The notes: generated from the letters alone by a model not told the origin. A DNA stretch of 64,000 bases from Candidatus Poribacteria bacterium (GCA_026710795.1 JAPOQK010000066.1:1-64000), one strand, 5' to 3'. Positions 8,777 through 18,770 are shown, counted from the stretch's first letter. Numbers and translations are program-made.

Positions 8777-10762
8777 ATGAATACAAATCTTATGAAGAAT
8801 AAAATCTTTTCTATTACTTTGATGTTGATTCTTCTAACCATTTCTTATACATTTTACACCTTAGCCGAGGAACCCACACGTATGAGTCTACCTGAGGGTG
8901 CCAAAGCGCGTCTTGGGAAAGGTATTATCAATGAGATTGCGTATTCACCCAATGGTAAACATTTAGCAGTAGCGAGTAGTATCGGTATCTGGATCTACGA
9001 TATGACAACATATCAAGAAGTATCACTATTTACCGGTCATATTGGTAATGTTACAAGTGTGGTATTCAGTCCGGATGGAAACACTATCGTAAGTGGAAGT
9101 CGGGACGGTACCGTCCGTCTATGGGATATTACCACCGGTGAATCTCAGCAAACACCGATACAAATAGACTGGGTTAATACCGTGGCTTTCAGTCGGGATG
9201 GAAACACTTTCTCAAGTGCTGGTGGTGGTTGGGAAGGCTTTAACCCCGGAATCTATCTGTGGAATGCACACACTGGTGAACTCATCAGGACATTTGGTCA
9301 GTTTTCTTATGATACCTTGTGTTTAGCGTTCAGTCCGGACGGTGAAACAATTGTGTGTGGAAATCAACATAGAGACAATCTACTTTATCTGTGGAATGCA
9401 CACACTGGCGAAATCATCAAGACATTCACAGGACATACAGGTGATGTCAATAGTGTGGTATTCAGTCCAGATGGTAAAACAATCGTGAGTGCAGGCGCGA
9501 GTTTGGGCGCAAAATCATGGGAACAGGTCGGTGGAGAAATCCATTTGTGGGATGTTCATACAGGAGAACTCCTCAAAACACTCACAGTACACACGAAGAG
9601 CGTCAATAATGTGGTATTCAGTCCAGATGGCAGAACAATCATGAGTGGTGGGGGAGATGGTATTCGCCTATGGGATGCTCACACAGGTGAACCTGTAAAA
9701 ACACTCATAGGATATACTGTGAGCGTAGTATTAAGTCCAGACGGTAAAACAATCGTGGGTGGCGGGGGAGATAGTATTCGCGTATGGGATTTTCACACAG
9801 GTAATCTTCTCAAAACAATCGTAGGATATACAGATAGCGTCAATAGTGTAAGTTTTAGTCCGGATGGTAACAAACTCGCCAGTGGAAGTAGAGATAATAG
9901 CATTCACCTATGGGATGCACAAACTTACAAACGTATCAAAACACTTACAGCACATATGGAATTTGTAGAATGCGTGGTATTTAGTTCAGATGGTAAAACA
10001 ATTGCCAGCGGGAGTTGGGACGACACCATCCGCCTGTGGGACTCTGTCACTGGTAATGAAATCAAAACCCTCACTGGACATTCGCTTAGTGTCAATAGCG
10101 TTGCGTTCAACCCGGATGGTAACATACTTGCCAGTGGAAGTTCCGACGACACTATCCGCTTGTGGGATGTTGTTACTGGCAAACACATTAACACTCTCAC
10201 CGGACACGCTACTTCTGCAAACAACACGATCACGAGTGTAGTGTTCAATCCGGATGGTAACATACTTGCCAGTGGAAGTCAAGATGAAACGATCCGTGTG
10301 TGGAATGGACAAACCGGTGAACATTTATATACACTCGGGGAGTCACCTACATCCGGACGTTATGGGGCTTGGGTTAATGGTGTGGCATTTAGTCCAGATG
10401 GGAATACTATCGTCAGTGGCAATGGGAGTTGGGCAGGTGAGGAAGGCACAAGTGTGGACAACGGAATCCAGCTATGGGACACCGTTACAAGAAAACTCCG
10501 TCATACACTTACAGGTCATAGTGGAGTAATCAATAGTGTAGCATTCAGTCCAGATGGGAACACTGTGGTTAGTGGTGCCTCAAATTATGGATATTTGGGT
10601 GAGGAAATCCGTATATGGGATACTCATACTGGAGAAAACATTAAAACCTTTAAAGGACATACAAGTGGGGTCACAAGCGTGACATTTAATCGTGATGGAA
10701 ACACTATCGCAAGTGGAAGTTTAGATGGCACGATACTACTCTGGGACTTCTCAACTCCATAA
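8777..10762 (+). CDS. Exported WD40-repeat protein, 14 repeats
   Basis: 661 residues with an N-terminal signal/anchor (hydrophobic 9-27, likely cleavage near TLA-EE at 30) followed only by WD40 repeats. I count 14 occurrences of the F-S-P-D-G-type turn, most followed by IRLWD-like strands, enough for two seven-bladed propellers. Several repeats are nearly identical at the DNA level (the blocks near 10,108 and 10,249), which points to recent internal duplication or conversion. WD40 propellers are binding scaffolds; no enzyme domain is attached. The partner is unknown. Confidence 0.85.
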   Translation: MNTNLMKNKIFSITLMLILLTISYTFYTLAEEPTRMSLPEGAKARLGKGIINEIAYSPNGKHLAVASSIGIWIYDMTTYQEVSLFTGHIGNVTSVVFSPDGNTIVSGSRDGTVRLWDITTGESQQTPIQIDWVNTVAFSRDGNTFSSAGGGWEGFNPGIYLWNAHTGELIRTFGQFSYDTLCLAFSPDGETIVCGNQHRDNLLYLWNAHTGEIIKTFTGHTGDVNSVVFSPDGKTIVSAGASLGAKSWEQVGGEIHLWDVHTGELLKTLTVHTKSVNNVVFSPDGRTIMSGGGDGIRLWDAHTGEPVKTLIGYTVSVVLSPDGKTIVGGGGDSIRVWDFHTGNLLKTIVGYTDSVNSVSFSPDGNKLASGSRDNSIHLWDAQTYKRIKTLTAHMEFVECVVFSSDGKTIASGSWDDTIRLWDSVTGNEIKTLTGHSLSVNSVAFNPDGNILASGSSDDTIRLWDVVTGKHINTLTGHATSANNTITSVVFNPDGNILASGSQDETIRVWNGQTGEHLYTLGESPTSGRYGAWVNGVAFSPDGNTIVSGNGSWAGEEGTSVDNGIQLWDTVTRKLRHTLTGHSGVINSVAFSPDGNTVVSGASNYGYLGEEIRIWDTHTGENIKTFKGHTSGVTSVTFNRDGNTIASGSLDGTILLWDFSTP

Positions 10763-10846
10763 ACAACCCTAAAGCAGCAATATTAACACTAAAGTTATGA
10801 ATAGATGAAGATATGTTTAGAAATATTACATAACAGGAGATAAACA

Positions 10847-11587
10847 ATGAACGTTCTACTTGTAGGTGGTTCAGGTCACGTCGGAACAATGACACTTCCA
10901 TACATGAAGCAGCATCACAATTTTCGCGTGCTTGACCTTAACCCACCAAAAGACGATTCAATAGAATACATCCGCGGTTCGGTTACGGATGTTGATGTCG
11001 TTCAAGAAGCATTGAAAGGTATGGACACATTCGTCTACATGGTGATGCTTCGTCCCACAAGTGACCGTTCATCTGTTGCAGATTTCCCAGACATCATTGC
11101 AAACTACGATGTAAATGCAAAAGGACTTCATATTCTACTGCATGCCGCGAAAGAAGCAGGAATAAAACAAGGTGTCTACACAAGTACCTTCACAGTACAT
11201 GAACGTACTCGAAATAGTTATCCCTATGAAGACATCGTACCTCGCGATAATCCGGGTGTTTACGGACTCACAAAAAGCTTTGGCGAACAGGTCTGCGAAT
11301 ACTTTGCACGCGAACACGACATGTCTCTTATTGCCTTACGAATTACTGGTCCATCTACACGTGAACAGTGGTTAGAACGTAGAAACCAACCCAAAGACCC
11401 ATCAGTACATATCTGGTGGACAGATGAGGAAGACCTTGCCCGTGCATATCTCGCTGCTATTTCCGTTGAACATCAAGGGTTTGATGCAGTGTTTATCGCA
11501 GGTGATTATGAACAGAAAGAAATTAATCTCTCAAAAGCAAAACGTCTTCTCGGTTGGGAACCGCTTACCCACACGTTAAACTTGTAA
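10847..11587 (+). CDS. NAD-dependent epimerase/dehydratase (extended SDR)
   Basis: A 246-residue extended short-chain dehydrogenase/reductase. The Rossmann motif GGSGHVG is at 7-13, the catalytic Y139-x3-K143 (YGLTK) and Ser113 are present, and the C-terminal substrate domain is short. A good Shine-Dalgarno sequence (AACAGGAGATAAACA) precedes the ATG. The likely substrate is a nucleotide sugar or other sugar derivative, but this cannot be told from sequence. It stands alone between the WD40 gene and the sdh operon. Confidence 0.8.
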   Translation: MNVLLVGGSGHVGTMTLPYMKQHHNFRVLDLNPPKDDSIEYIRGSVTDVDVVQEALKGMDTFVYMVMLRPTSDRSSVADFPDIIANYDVNAKGLHILLHAAKEAGIKQGVYTSTFTVHERTRNSYPYEDIVPRDNPGVYGLTKSFGEQVCEYFAREHDMSLIALRITGPSTREQWLERRNQPKDPSVHIWWTDEEDLARAYLAAISVEHQGFDAVFIAGDYEQKEINLSKAKRLLGWEPLTHTLNL

Positions 11588-11743
11588 CAAATGATAGACA
11601 TTTCCGTATATGGATGTGTAAAGTTATTGGAACTAAACACAATAAATTTGATATATCCGATATTTCACATACACATAACTGTGTTAAAACTTGCAGAAAT
11701 ATTACAATTATGGTAATCTGTTAAATATTGAAGGATAATTCCA

Positions 11744-12553
11744 ATGCAGCAACCAGAACTTACATTAACTGAACATCGACCTTTCCAAACCCAAAGAAAA
11801 GACACATGGTGGGTTCAACCTATGGCTGTTTTTCTCGGGTTAGGAGTTTTCATTGTCTACGCAACCTTTCGTGTTTTTGAAGGGAACCATTTTCTACCTG
11901 AACAAGCATCATATTTGACTCCATTCTATTCACCGCTCCTATTTGGTACTGATGCACATAATATCTCTCACAGTTGGTTTGGTGCAATGCCTGATTGGAT
12001 GCCAGTTTTCATTACCCCTGCAGTCTTAATACTATGGGCACCACTCGGATTCCGCTTTACATGTTATTACTATCGCGGGGCATATTATAAAGCATTTTGG
12101 GCAGACCCACCCTCCTGTTCTGTATCAGAACCACGCAAAGGTTATCGAGGTGAACATTCGTTTCCATTGATTGTCCAAAACATACATCGTTATTTTTTAT
12201 ATGTTGCAATCATAATAGTAGGTATATTGGCGTATGATGTATGGAAGGCTCTCTGGTTTGAAGTAAATGGAGAACATAAATTCGGAATAGGAATTGGCAC
12301 AATCATTTTAGCAGGGAATGTTGTCCTTTTAGGGGGTTATACCTTCGGATGTCACTCATTACGACACTTGGTGGGTGGTATAGTAGATTTGCTGTCTAAA
12401 GCACCAATCCGTCGGAATATGTATAACTGTATCAGTTGTTTGAACCGAAGACACATGCTTTGGGCATGGATGAGTCTGTGTTGGGTCGGTTTATCTGATT
12501 TCTATGTTCGCACAATAGCCGTCACAGGTTGGCAAGATTACATCATTTTCTAA
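11744..12553 (+). CDS. sdhC: Succinate dehydrogenase membrane anchor subunit (Sdh1-type, Cys/His-rich)
   Basis: A 269-residue multi-pass membrane protein just upstream of the flavoprotein and iron-sulfur subunits of succinate dehydrogenase. Membrane segments lie near 24-42, 85-103, 150-172, 183-201 and 238-257. It does not look like the short heme-b SdhC/SdhD anchors. Instead it has conserved-looking Cys/His groups (C107, C125, H148, C203-H204, H208, C229, C232, H237). I recall this architecture from actinobacterial Sdh1 anchors, where a membrane-embedded Rieske-type iron-sulfur cluster has been described. SDH anchor: strongly supported by context. Cluster type: inference. Confidence 0.7.
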   Translation: MQQPELTLTEHRPFQTQRKDTWWVQPMAVFLGLGVFIVYATFRVFEGNHFLPEQASYLTPFYSPLLFGTDAHNISHSWFGAMPDWMPVFITPAVLILWAPLGFRFTCYYYRGAYYKAFWADPPSCSVSEPRKGYRGEHSFPLIVQNIHRYFLYVAIIIVGILAYDVWKALWFEVNGEHKFGIGIGTIILAGNVVLLGGYTFGCHSLRHLVGGIVDLLSKAPIRRNMYNCISCLNRRHMLWAWMSLCWVGLSDFYVRTIAVTGWQDYIIF

Positions 12554-12557
12554 TAGT

Positions 12558-12792
12558 TTGTAGGTTGGGTAGAACCTAGCGAAACCCATGGTGTCAGTTT
12601 AAGGAAATGAATTCGCTCTATGAATGTATAGTCCAGCGGGACGATATGTATATAGTTCAATATGTCACTCCTACGGTGTTCAACTTGTTAGTCTTTAGCT
12701 ACTATATATTTACCCTACGGGACTGAAGAAATCAACCACATACAACGATTAACTACTAAATTGACACTTATGGTAGAGCGTAGTAAAACCCA
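12558..12792. repeat. MITE-like inverted-repeat element, copy 1
   Basis: The gap between sdhC and sdhA holds an element with inner inverted repeats GTGTCAGTTTA (12591-12601) and TAAATTGACAC (12757-12767). Outside them lie directly repeated arms, TAGAACCTAGCGAAACCCA on the left and TAGAGCGTAGTAAAACCCA on the right. The same architecture recurs at 63091-63313 with a different middle. No gene is seen in 12554-12876. Confidence 0.6.
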
Positions 12793-12876
12793 ATAATATT
12801 ATATATTTCTACCGCAAAAAGATAGCAATCATAAACAATATGAACTACATGTTGGTAAAAGTGAGGATATTTTAGT

Positions 12877-14694
12877 TTGGCATCTTATGAAACTTTTGAG
12901 CACGACGTATTAATCATCGGTGCAGGTGGAGCAGGACTACGTGCTGCAATAGAAGCGGCTGCAGACGGTCTAAAAGTCGGATTAGTATGTAAATCCCTAC
13001 TTGGAAAAGCACATACGGTAATGGCGGAAGGTGGTGTTGCTGCAGCATTAGCGAATGTTGATGAAAGAGATAGTTGGCGCGTTCATTTCGCAGACACTAT
13101 GCGGGGTGGACAGTATCTCTCAAATGCACGAATGGCAGAACTCCACGCAAAAGAATCACCTAATAGAGTTCGGGAACTTGAAGCATGGGGTGCACTCTTT
13201 GATCGCACACAAGATGGAAGTATACTACAACGGAACTTTGGAGGACATCAGTATCCAAGACTTGCACACGTTGGTGACCGTACAGGTTTAGAAATGATTC
13301 GTGCGCTGCAAGATCACGGTATTCATCAAGGTATTGATGTGCATATGGAGAATACCATAGTTTCCCTACTAAAAACAGGGGATAGAGTTTCGGGTGCTTT
13401 CGGATATGAACGTGAAAAGGGCAGATTCAAAATCTTTTCTGCAAAATCAGTCGTATTGGCAACAGGAGGAGTTGGAAAAGCATACAAAATCACAAGTAAT
13501 AGTTGGGAATATACCGGCGACGGTCATTCTCTTGCCTATCATGCTGGTGCAGAACTAATTGATATGGAATTTGTACAGTTTCACCCAACAGGTATGGTTT
13601 GGCCCCCAAGTGTAAGAGGAATCTTAGTTACAGAAGGGGTTAGAGGTGAAGGTGGTATACTTACAAATAGTGAAGGCAACCGCTTCATGTTTGACGATAT
13701 TCCTGAATTGTATGTTAACCAAACCGCTGACAATCCAGAAGAAGGATGGATATATACACAGGGGGACAGAGATGCACGCAGACCTCCAGAATTACTGACA
13801 CGTGATCATGTTGCACGTTGCATCGTCAGAGAAGTTAAAGAAGGTAGAGGTAGTCCACACGGTGGTGTGTTCTTAGACATCGCTTGGATTAAGGAAAAAC
13901 TCCCAAATGCTCCTGAACACATCCGAAGAAAACTACCAAGCATGTATCATCAATTTAAAGAACTTGCGGACATAGACATTACACAAGAACCTATGGAAGT
14001 AGGTCCTACAACTCACTATATTATGGGTGGAATACGTGTTGATGCAGACACGCAGATGACTTGTGTACCCGGACTATTTGCAGCAGGCGAATGCGCAGCA
14101 GGTCTACACGGAGCAAACCGTCTTGGTGGAAATTCACTTTCAGACCTACTTGTCTTTGGAAAACGTGCGGGGGAGTATGCAGCACAATTTGCAACCGAGA
14201 ATGGTCATGTTTCGCTTGAGGAAAGTGAGATTGAGGAAATCGCACAACATGTGTTAAAACCTTTTGATAACTCAGAGGAGGGTGATAATCCTTACGAAAT
14301 TCAAGCACAACTTCAAGACAAAATGCAAGAATTAGTAGGTATCGCACGTAGCCAAGAAAGCCTGGCACAAGCTTTAGAAGAAGTCCAGATTTTACGAGAA
14401 AAAGCAGATAATGTTCATACAATAGGAAATCGGGAATACAATTCAGGTTGGCACACCGCACTTGACCTTGACTGTCTACTCACTGTCTCAGAATCAATTG
14501 CACTTGCAGCTCTTGAACGCAAAGCAAGTATCGGAGCACATTCTCGTGACGATTTCCCAGAAAAAGAAGAACCGGGAACAGGTAAATACAATACTATTGT
14601 CCATAAAACACAAGAAAACACGATGGCTATACGACGTGAACCCGTTCCTGAATTGACCGAAGAGTATCAAGAAATTATAGACGAAATGGGATAA
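12877..14694 (+). CDS. sdhA: Succinate dehydrogenase/fumarate reductase flavoprotein subunit
   Basis: A 605-residue flavoprotein that oxidises succinate to fumarate (or the reverse) in the membrane-bound SDH complex. Seen: FAD dinucleotide motif GAGGAG (15-20), H46-T-V in the position that binds FAD covalently, the HPTG block (His236), the active-site Arg in RGEGG (256-260), and the C-terminal FAD block GLFAAGECAAGLHGANRLGG. It starts at TTG 12877: GAGGAT lies upstream at normal spacing, and the next in-frame Met falls inside the FAD domain. sdhB follows by 25 nt; sdhC precedes, separated by the repeat element. Confidence 0.93.
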   Translation: MASYETFEHDVLIIGAGGAGLRAAIEAAADGLKVGLVCKSLLGKAHTVMAEGGVAAALANVDERDSWRVHFADTMRGGQYLSNARMAELHAKESPNRVRELEAWGALFDRTQDGSILQRNFGGHQYPRLAHVGDRTGLEMIRALQDHGIHQGIDVHMENTIVSLLKTGDRVSGAFGYEREKGRFKIFSAKSVVLATGGVGKAYKITSNSWEYTGDGHSLAYHAGAELIDMEFVQFHPTGMVWPPSVRGILVTEGVRGEGGILTNSEGNRFMFDDIPELYVNQTADNPEEGWIYTQGDRDARRPPELLTRDHVARCIVREVKEGRGSPHGGVFLDIAWIKEKLPNAPEHIRRKLPSMYHQFKELADIDITQEPMEVGPTTHYIMGGIRVDADTQMTCVPGLFAAGECAAGLHGANRLGGNSLSDLLVFGKRAGEYAAQFATENGHVSLEESEIEEIAQHVLKPFDNSEEGDNPYEIQAQLQDKMQELVGIARSQESLAQALEEVQILREKADNVHTIGNREYNSGWHTALDLDCLLTVSESIALAALERKASIGAHSRDDFPEKEEPGTGKYNTIVHKTQENTMAIRREPVPELTEEYQEIIDEMG

Positions 14695-14719
14695 TACGAC
14701 ACATTGGAAGGAATCCAAA

Positions 14720-15460
14720 ATGGAAAAAGCAACTTTTAGAATCTGGCGCGGGGATGCTAACGAAGCGCAATTCGTTGATTATGAAACCGAGGTCTCTGAG
14801 GGAATGGTGGTTTTAGACGCTGTTCACCGAATTCAAGCGGAACAGGCAAATGATTTGGCTGTTAGGTGGAACTGCAAGGCTGGAAAATGTGGATCATGTT
14901 CTGCTGAGGTAAACGGTAACCCAAAACTGATGTGCATGGCAAGACTGAACGATTTACCCCTTGACCAACCCGTTACCGTTGAACCGATGCGTGCGTTCCC
15001 ACTTATAAAAGACCTCGTTACAGATGTGTCATGGAATTTTAAAGTAAAAGAGAAAATGAAACCATTTACTCCTCGACCACCAGATGCAGAAGATGGCACA
15101 TGGAGAATGGAGCAAGAGGACATAGACCATATTCAAGAATTCCGTAAATGCATTGAATGTTTTCTCTGTCAGGATGTTTGTCATGTCTTACGAGAACATG
15201 ATTTACACGATGAATTTATAGGACCTCGGTTCTTCGTATATGCCGCCTCCTTAGAGATGCATCCTATTGATACTGAAAATCGACTGCAAGAATTGAAGAA
15301 TCAGGACGGTATTGGTTATTGCAACATTACCAAATGCTGCACAAAAGTTTGTCCAGAACACATAACCATTACCGACAATGCCATCATTCCACTAAAAGAA
15401 CGTGTTGTAGATGAGTTTTATGATCCAATTAGAAGACTATTTAAGGTATTTACTGGTTGA
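14720..15460 (+). CDS. sdhB: Succinate dehydrogenase iron-sulfur subunit
   Basis: 246 residues carrying the three cluster sites of SdhB: plant-type [2Fe-2S] ligands C52, C57, C60 and C72; then C144-x2-C147-x2-C150-x3-C154; then C201, C206/C207 and C211-P for the [4Fe-4S] and [3Fe-4S] sites. It relays electrons from the sdhA flavin to quinone at the membrane anchor. GGAAGGAATCC precedes the ATG. It is the last gene of sdhC-A-B and ends with TGA, one proof that UGA is a normal stop here. Confidence 0.93.
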   Translation: MEKATFRIWRGDANEAQFVDYETEVSEGMVVLDAVHRIQAEQANDLAVRWNCKAGKCGSCSAEVNGNPKLMCMARLNDLPLDQPVTVEPMRAFPLIKDLVTDVSWNFKVKEKMKPFTPRPPDAEDGTWRMEQEDIDHIQEFRKCIECFLCQDVCHVLREHDLHDEFIGPRFFVYAASLEMHPIDTENRLQELKNQDGIGYCNITKCCTKVCPEHITITDNAIIPLKERVVDEFYDPIRRLFKVFTG

Positions 15461-15487
15461 GTAGAAAAATCTCAAACAATGATAATT

Positions 15488-15512
15488 GAGTGGAATCAAC
15501 AGAAATCCACTC
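15488..15512. repeat. Inverted repeat after sdhB
   Basis: GAGTGGA (15488-15494) and TCCACTC (15506-15512) can form a 7-bp hairpin 28 nt after the sdhB stop. There is no T-run, so it is at best a weak or Rho-dependent transcript end. Confidence 0.3.
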
Positions 15513-15598
15513 TAACAAACACGCTGCTTTGGTATGAGTAGATAAATTGACTTAGTTATAGAGTAATTTCATTTTTATGAATCTTGGAGACATAAAGA

Positions 15599-16732
15599 AT
15601 GGCAAGCAAGAATGATATTTTAAGAGTCGGTGTGATTGGACCTGGCGGTGCAGGACGCGGAAATACGATGGGATTTGCAACAAGACCAGATGCACAAGTC
15701 GTTGCCGCTGCAGACGCCTACGAATCAAGTTTAGATGCATTAGAAAACGCACTTCAACAGCGTGTCGAAGACTATAAACCAAATAGCATGACCCGTTATC
15801 TCGGGGAATATGAATTTATTGAGATGCTCAATCACGAAGACTTGGATATTGTAGGAGTTTTCTCGCCACATTCCATGCACGATATACATGTCAAATATGC
15901 TCTCCGTGCAGGATGTCATGTAATCGTTGAAAAACCGATGGCAAATATTGTCGGAGATGCAATAACAATTACAAGAATAGCACTCGGAAGTGATTTACAT
16001 TTGGTCGGTGGATACCAACGCCATTACGAAGATACATACATCACAGGCAGGCGCGGTATTGCTGAAGGTCTCATCGGAAATCTGAAAAAGTTTGAAGTCT
16101 ACATGGCACAACGATGGGGTGCTGGTGGATGGCGCGGTGACCCTCGATTCTCAGGTGGTGGACAACCCAACGATTCAGGAAGCCATCTACAAGATATATT
16201 CTTATGGATGACGAATGCTTTGCCTGCTGAAGTTTACGGTACTACCGACATGAAATTTCAAGACGATGATGGAAATCTCGTACCAAAATATGTTGAGATT
16301 AACTCATACTCTGACGTCAAACTTGACAACGGAGCAGAAGGAACAATCACTATTCTTGGTAATACGCGTGTAGGATTTGAAGAGTGGGTCATTCTTGAAG
16401 GAGACGAAGGAACAATTGAAATCAAAAAAGGGATACGTTATACCCCAAAAGGTGGAGAAACAGAAGACCTTTCATTCCCAAGACCCGAAGGATATCCAAA
16501 AAGCAAGGTCGATCAACTCGTCGGTCTCGTAAAAGGTGTATATGACACAAACTACACTTCAGGAATCAACGGTATACGAACAAGTTGGTTGACAAATTCC
16601 ATTCTTGAAGCAGGAAGAGGTCCAGATGAAAAGAATAGAGTGGATTGTAATGAACTTATTGAAAAAGAAGGATGTAGTCGTCAAGGTGTCTTGGAATTAA
16701 TTGAACAATGTAACTCAAAACAGATGTATTAG
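15599..16732 (+). CDS. Gfo/Idh/MocA family NAD(P)-dependent oxidoreductase
   Basis: A 377-residue oxidoreductase of the glucose-fructose oxidoreductase / inositol dehydrogenase family. The Rossmann motif GPGGAG is at 14-19, the diagnostic E111-K112-P113 follows the second half of the fold, and the C-terminal alpha/beta domain contains SGGGQPNDSGSHLQD, where the family's catalytic His lies. These enzymes oxidise sugars, inositols or related polyols; the substrate is not readable. A good SD (CTTGGAGAC) precedes the ATG. It is a single gene between sdhB and the TPR lipoprotein. Confidence 0.85.
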   Translation: MASKNDILRVGVIGPGGAGRGNTMGFATRPDAQVVAAADAYESSLDALENALQQRVEDYKPNSMTRYLGEYEFIEMLNHEDLDIVGVFSPHSMHDIHVKYALRAGCHVIVEKPMANIVGDAITITRIALGSDLHLVGGYQRHYEDTYITGRRGIAEGLIGNLKKFEVYMAQRWGAGGWRGDPRFSGGGQPNDSGSHLQDIFLWMTNALPAEVYGTTDMKFQDDDGNLVPKYVEINSYSDVKLDNGAEGTITILGNTRVGFEEWVILEGDEGTIEIKKGIRYTPKGGETEDLSFPRPEGYPKSKVDQLVGLVKGVYDTNYTSGINGIRTSWLTNSILEAGRGPDEKNRVDCNELIEKEGCSRQGVLELIEQCNSKQMY

Positions 16733-16805
16733 ATAAATTATTCTCTCAGTGTGGCAGAAAAGATTCAATACTTATTGTCCATTCAGATTAGTAAGGAGTA
16801 ATACC

Positions 16806-18770
16806 ATGAAATTTATCAACTTTTGCTTGATTACTGCTTTCTTAATAGCAACAATCACACTGATTGGTTGTTTAGCCGGTAGTCAAATGGGTACAGCAGA
16901 TAAATTAATTGAAGCAAAAGACTATCGAGGAGCGATTGAGGTTTACCAAAGTATAGTTGATACCAAACCCGGTACTACCGATGCACGTGAGGCACAACTG
17001 GCAATCGGTAAACTGTACATTGAAAAAATGAATCGACCTGATGAAGGAATCAAGGCTTACCAAGCGGTTATCAACGATGCACCAGATAGTGATGAAGCTG
17101 CTGAGGCACGATACAATCTTGGAATGCAATACTATCGTCAACAAGATTATGAAGCTGCACAAACCCAATTTGATGCGATTATCAATGAATTTCCTCAACT
17201 TGAATTGAGCCATAAGGCACAACTGATGTTAGCAGTAAGTTATGAAGAGGGGAAGAAATATGAACTTGCTGTGGAAGTTTTTGACAACTATGCAAATAGG
17301 AACCCGCATAGTGATCGTGCAGCACAAGCACTCGCAAATAAAGCACGGATTCAACGAAATTACCTAAAAGATGATGACGAAGCAAAACGCACGTTACAGT
17401 TTATGGTTAAAAAGTATGGTAATATTGATACCGCACAGACACATATTGAAAAAGCCAAAGAAGAATTAAATGATCTCAACGCTGAAATCCCAAAACCGGA
17501 GAATCCAGAAGAAACTCAAATCGGAAGGGCAATGGCGAGACAACAAGACCGACGGGAAAGAGATCGTCCGCGTGGTGGGGTCGAAAAAAGTCCAACCATG
17601 AAATCCAATGTTGTCGTTCAGGAATCAGGATTTGGTATTACCGCAGAAGAAGTTATGAGAAGTTTTGGTGGTGAAACTTCTATAGCAGGTGACGAACAAG
17701 GCACATATTATGATGCAGAACTGATGATTGCTGGATTTTTCTACGGAGACGAAAACTATCAATATGCGGGTGCGTTGTTCTTTGATGCAATAGCACGCGC
17801 AGAAGCTGAAAAGGTTAGACTTGAACCACTCAACTATCTACGACTCTCTATATGTTATCGGAAACTTGGGATGCATCAAAAAGCCGCAAAAGTTTTGAAA
17901 ACAGCAGCTACTCGTGATCCAAAGGTTATTGATGCAGTAAAATCTACAGGTCAGAATCAATATACCAACGAGGAATATGAAAAAGCACTTGAGACATTCA
18001 AGTCTGTCATTGGACTAAATCGAAACAAAGATTCAGAATTATATTGGTATATTGGTAAGACTTATGAAAAACTCGGTGATTATGAAAAGGAAAGAGAATC
18101 CTTTGAACGGGCTGTTGCAATTAATCCTGAAGATACAGACGCATTGCAAAGTCTCGCTGAAGTCCTACACTTCCGTTTGAAAGAACGAAAACTGGCTGTG
18201 GTTTTCCAAGACTTGGTAGAAAATAAAAGAGATTCTTTTGAAACTATGCAAACACTTGGTGACGTATGTTACAAGTACGGTGAATACAGTAAAGCACAAA
18301 TTAAGTATAAAGCGGCTGCAAGAACCGCAAAACGTCAACTGGAAAAATCTGATAATGTTGCCGAGAAGAGAATACTGCAACATCAATATGGTTACGGAAC
18401 ACTTCTTGCAGCAATTTCTATCTACAAACAAGGTAGGGAAGAGGACGCTTTGAAGCTTATCGATACACTAACAACAGAATATCCCGAGCATACATTGCTA
18501 CCTTATGCAAAGGGTGAAATAGCACTCATTAAAGGGGACGAACAAGTTGCTGTAGATGCATTCAAAGAAGCAATTGAAAAAGACCCTCGCTCAGACATCC
18601 CTGTGATTGCACTTGGAGATTATTATGTATCAAAAGGATACAACGACGAAGCAAAAGCACTATGGGAATTATACTTAGAAACAGATAAGTATAATTCTAA
18701 AGTTATGCGACGTCTAACTTTACTGAAGGAAAACAACGAATCAGAGGAAAGTAAGGAAGGTAACGAGTAG
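16806..18770 (+). CDS. TPR-repeat lipoprotein
   Basis: A 654-residue lipoprotein with signal sequence and lipobox L19-I20-G21-C22, then two groups of tetratricopeptide repeats. The N-terminal set (about 35-230) has the look of BamD/YbgF-type outer-membrane repeats. After a charged linker (about 232-285), more TPRs run to the end. I chose ATG 16806, preceded by TAAGGAG; the frame extends to 16749 without a good start signal. It is likely a scaffold in an envelope assembly pathway. No enzyme domain is seen. Confidence 0.8.
   Translation: MKFINFCLITAFLIATITLIGCLAGSQMGTADKLIEAKDYRGAIEVYQSIVDTKPGTTDAREAQLAIGKLYIEKMNRPDEGIKAYQAVINDAPDSDEAAEARYNLGMQYYRQQDYEAAQTQFDAIINEFPQLELSHKAQLMLAVSYEEGKKYELAVEVFDNYANRNPHSDRAAQALANKARIQRNYLKDDDEAKRTLQFMVKKYGNIDTAQTHIEKAKEELNDLNAEIPKPENPEETQIGRAMARQQDRRERDRPRGGVEKSPTMKSNVVVQESGFGITAEEVMRSFGGETSIAGDEQGTYYDAELMIAGFFYGDENYQYAGALFFDAIARAEAEKVRLEPLNYLRLSICYRKLGMHQKAAKVLKTAATRDPKVIDAVKSTGQNQYTNEEYEKALETFKSVIGLNRNKDSELYWYIGKTYEKLGDYEKERESFERAVAINPEDTDALQSLAEVLHFRLKERKLAVVFQDLVENKRDSFETMQTLGDVCYKYGEYSKAQIKYKAAARTAKRQLEKSDNVAEKRILQHQYGYGTLLAAISIYKQGREEDALKLIDTLTTEYPEHTLLPYAKGEIALIKGDEQVAVDAFKEAIEKDPRSDIPVIALGDYYVSKGYNDEAKALWELYLETDKYNSKVMRRLTLLKENNESEESKEGNE

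Noticed and set aside
9925-10529. Open frames opposite and out of frame within the WD40 gene
   Set aside because: They are periodic by-products of the repeated WD40 DNA; the WD40 frame is the coding one.
8777-10762. CRISPR-like periodic DNA repeats
   Set aside because: The periodicity (~120-140 nt) comes from WD40 coding repeats; there are no identical short repeats with unique spacers.
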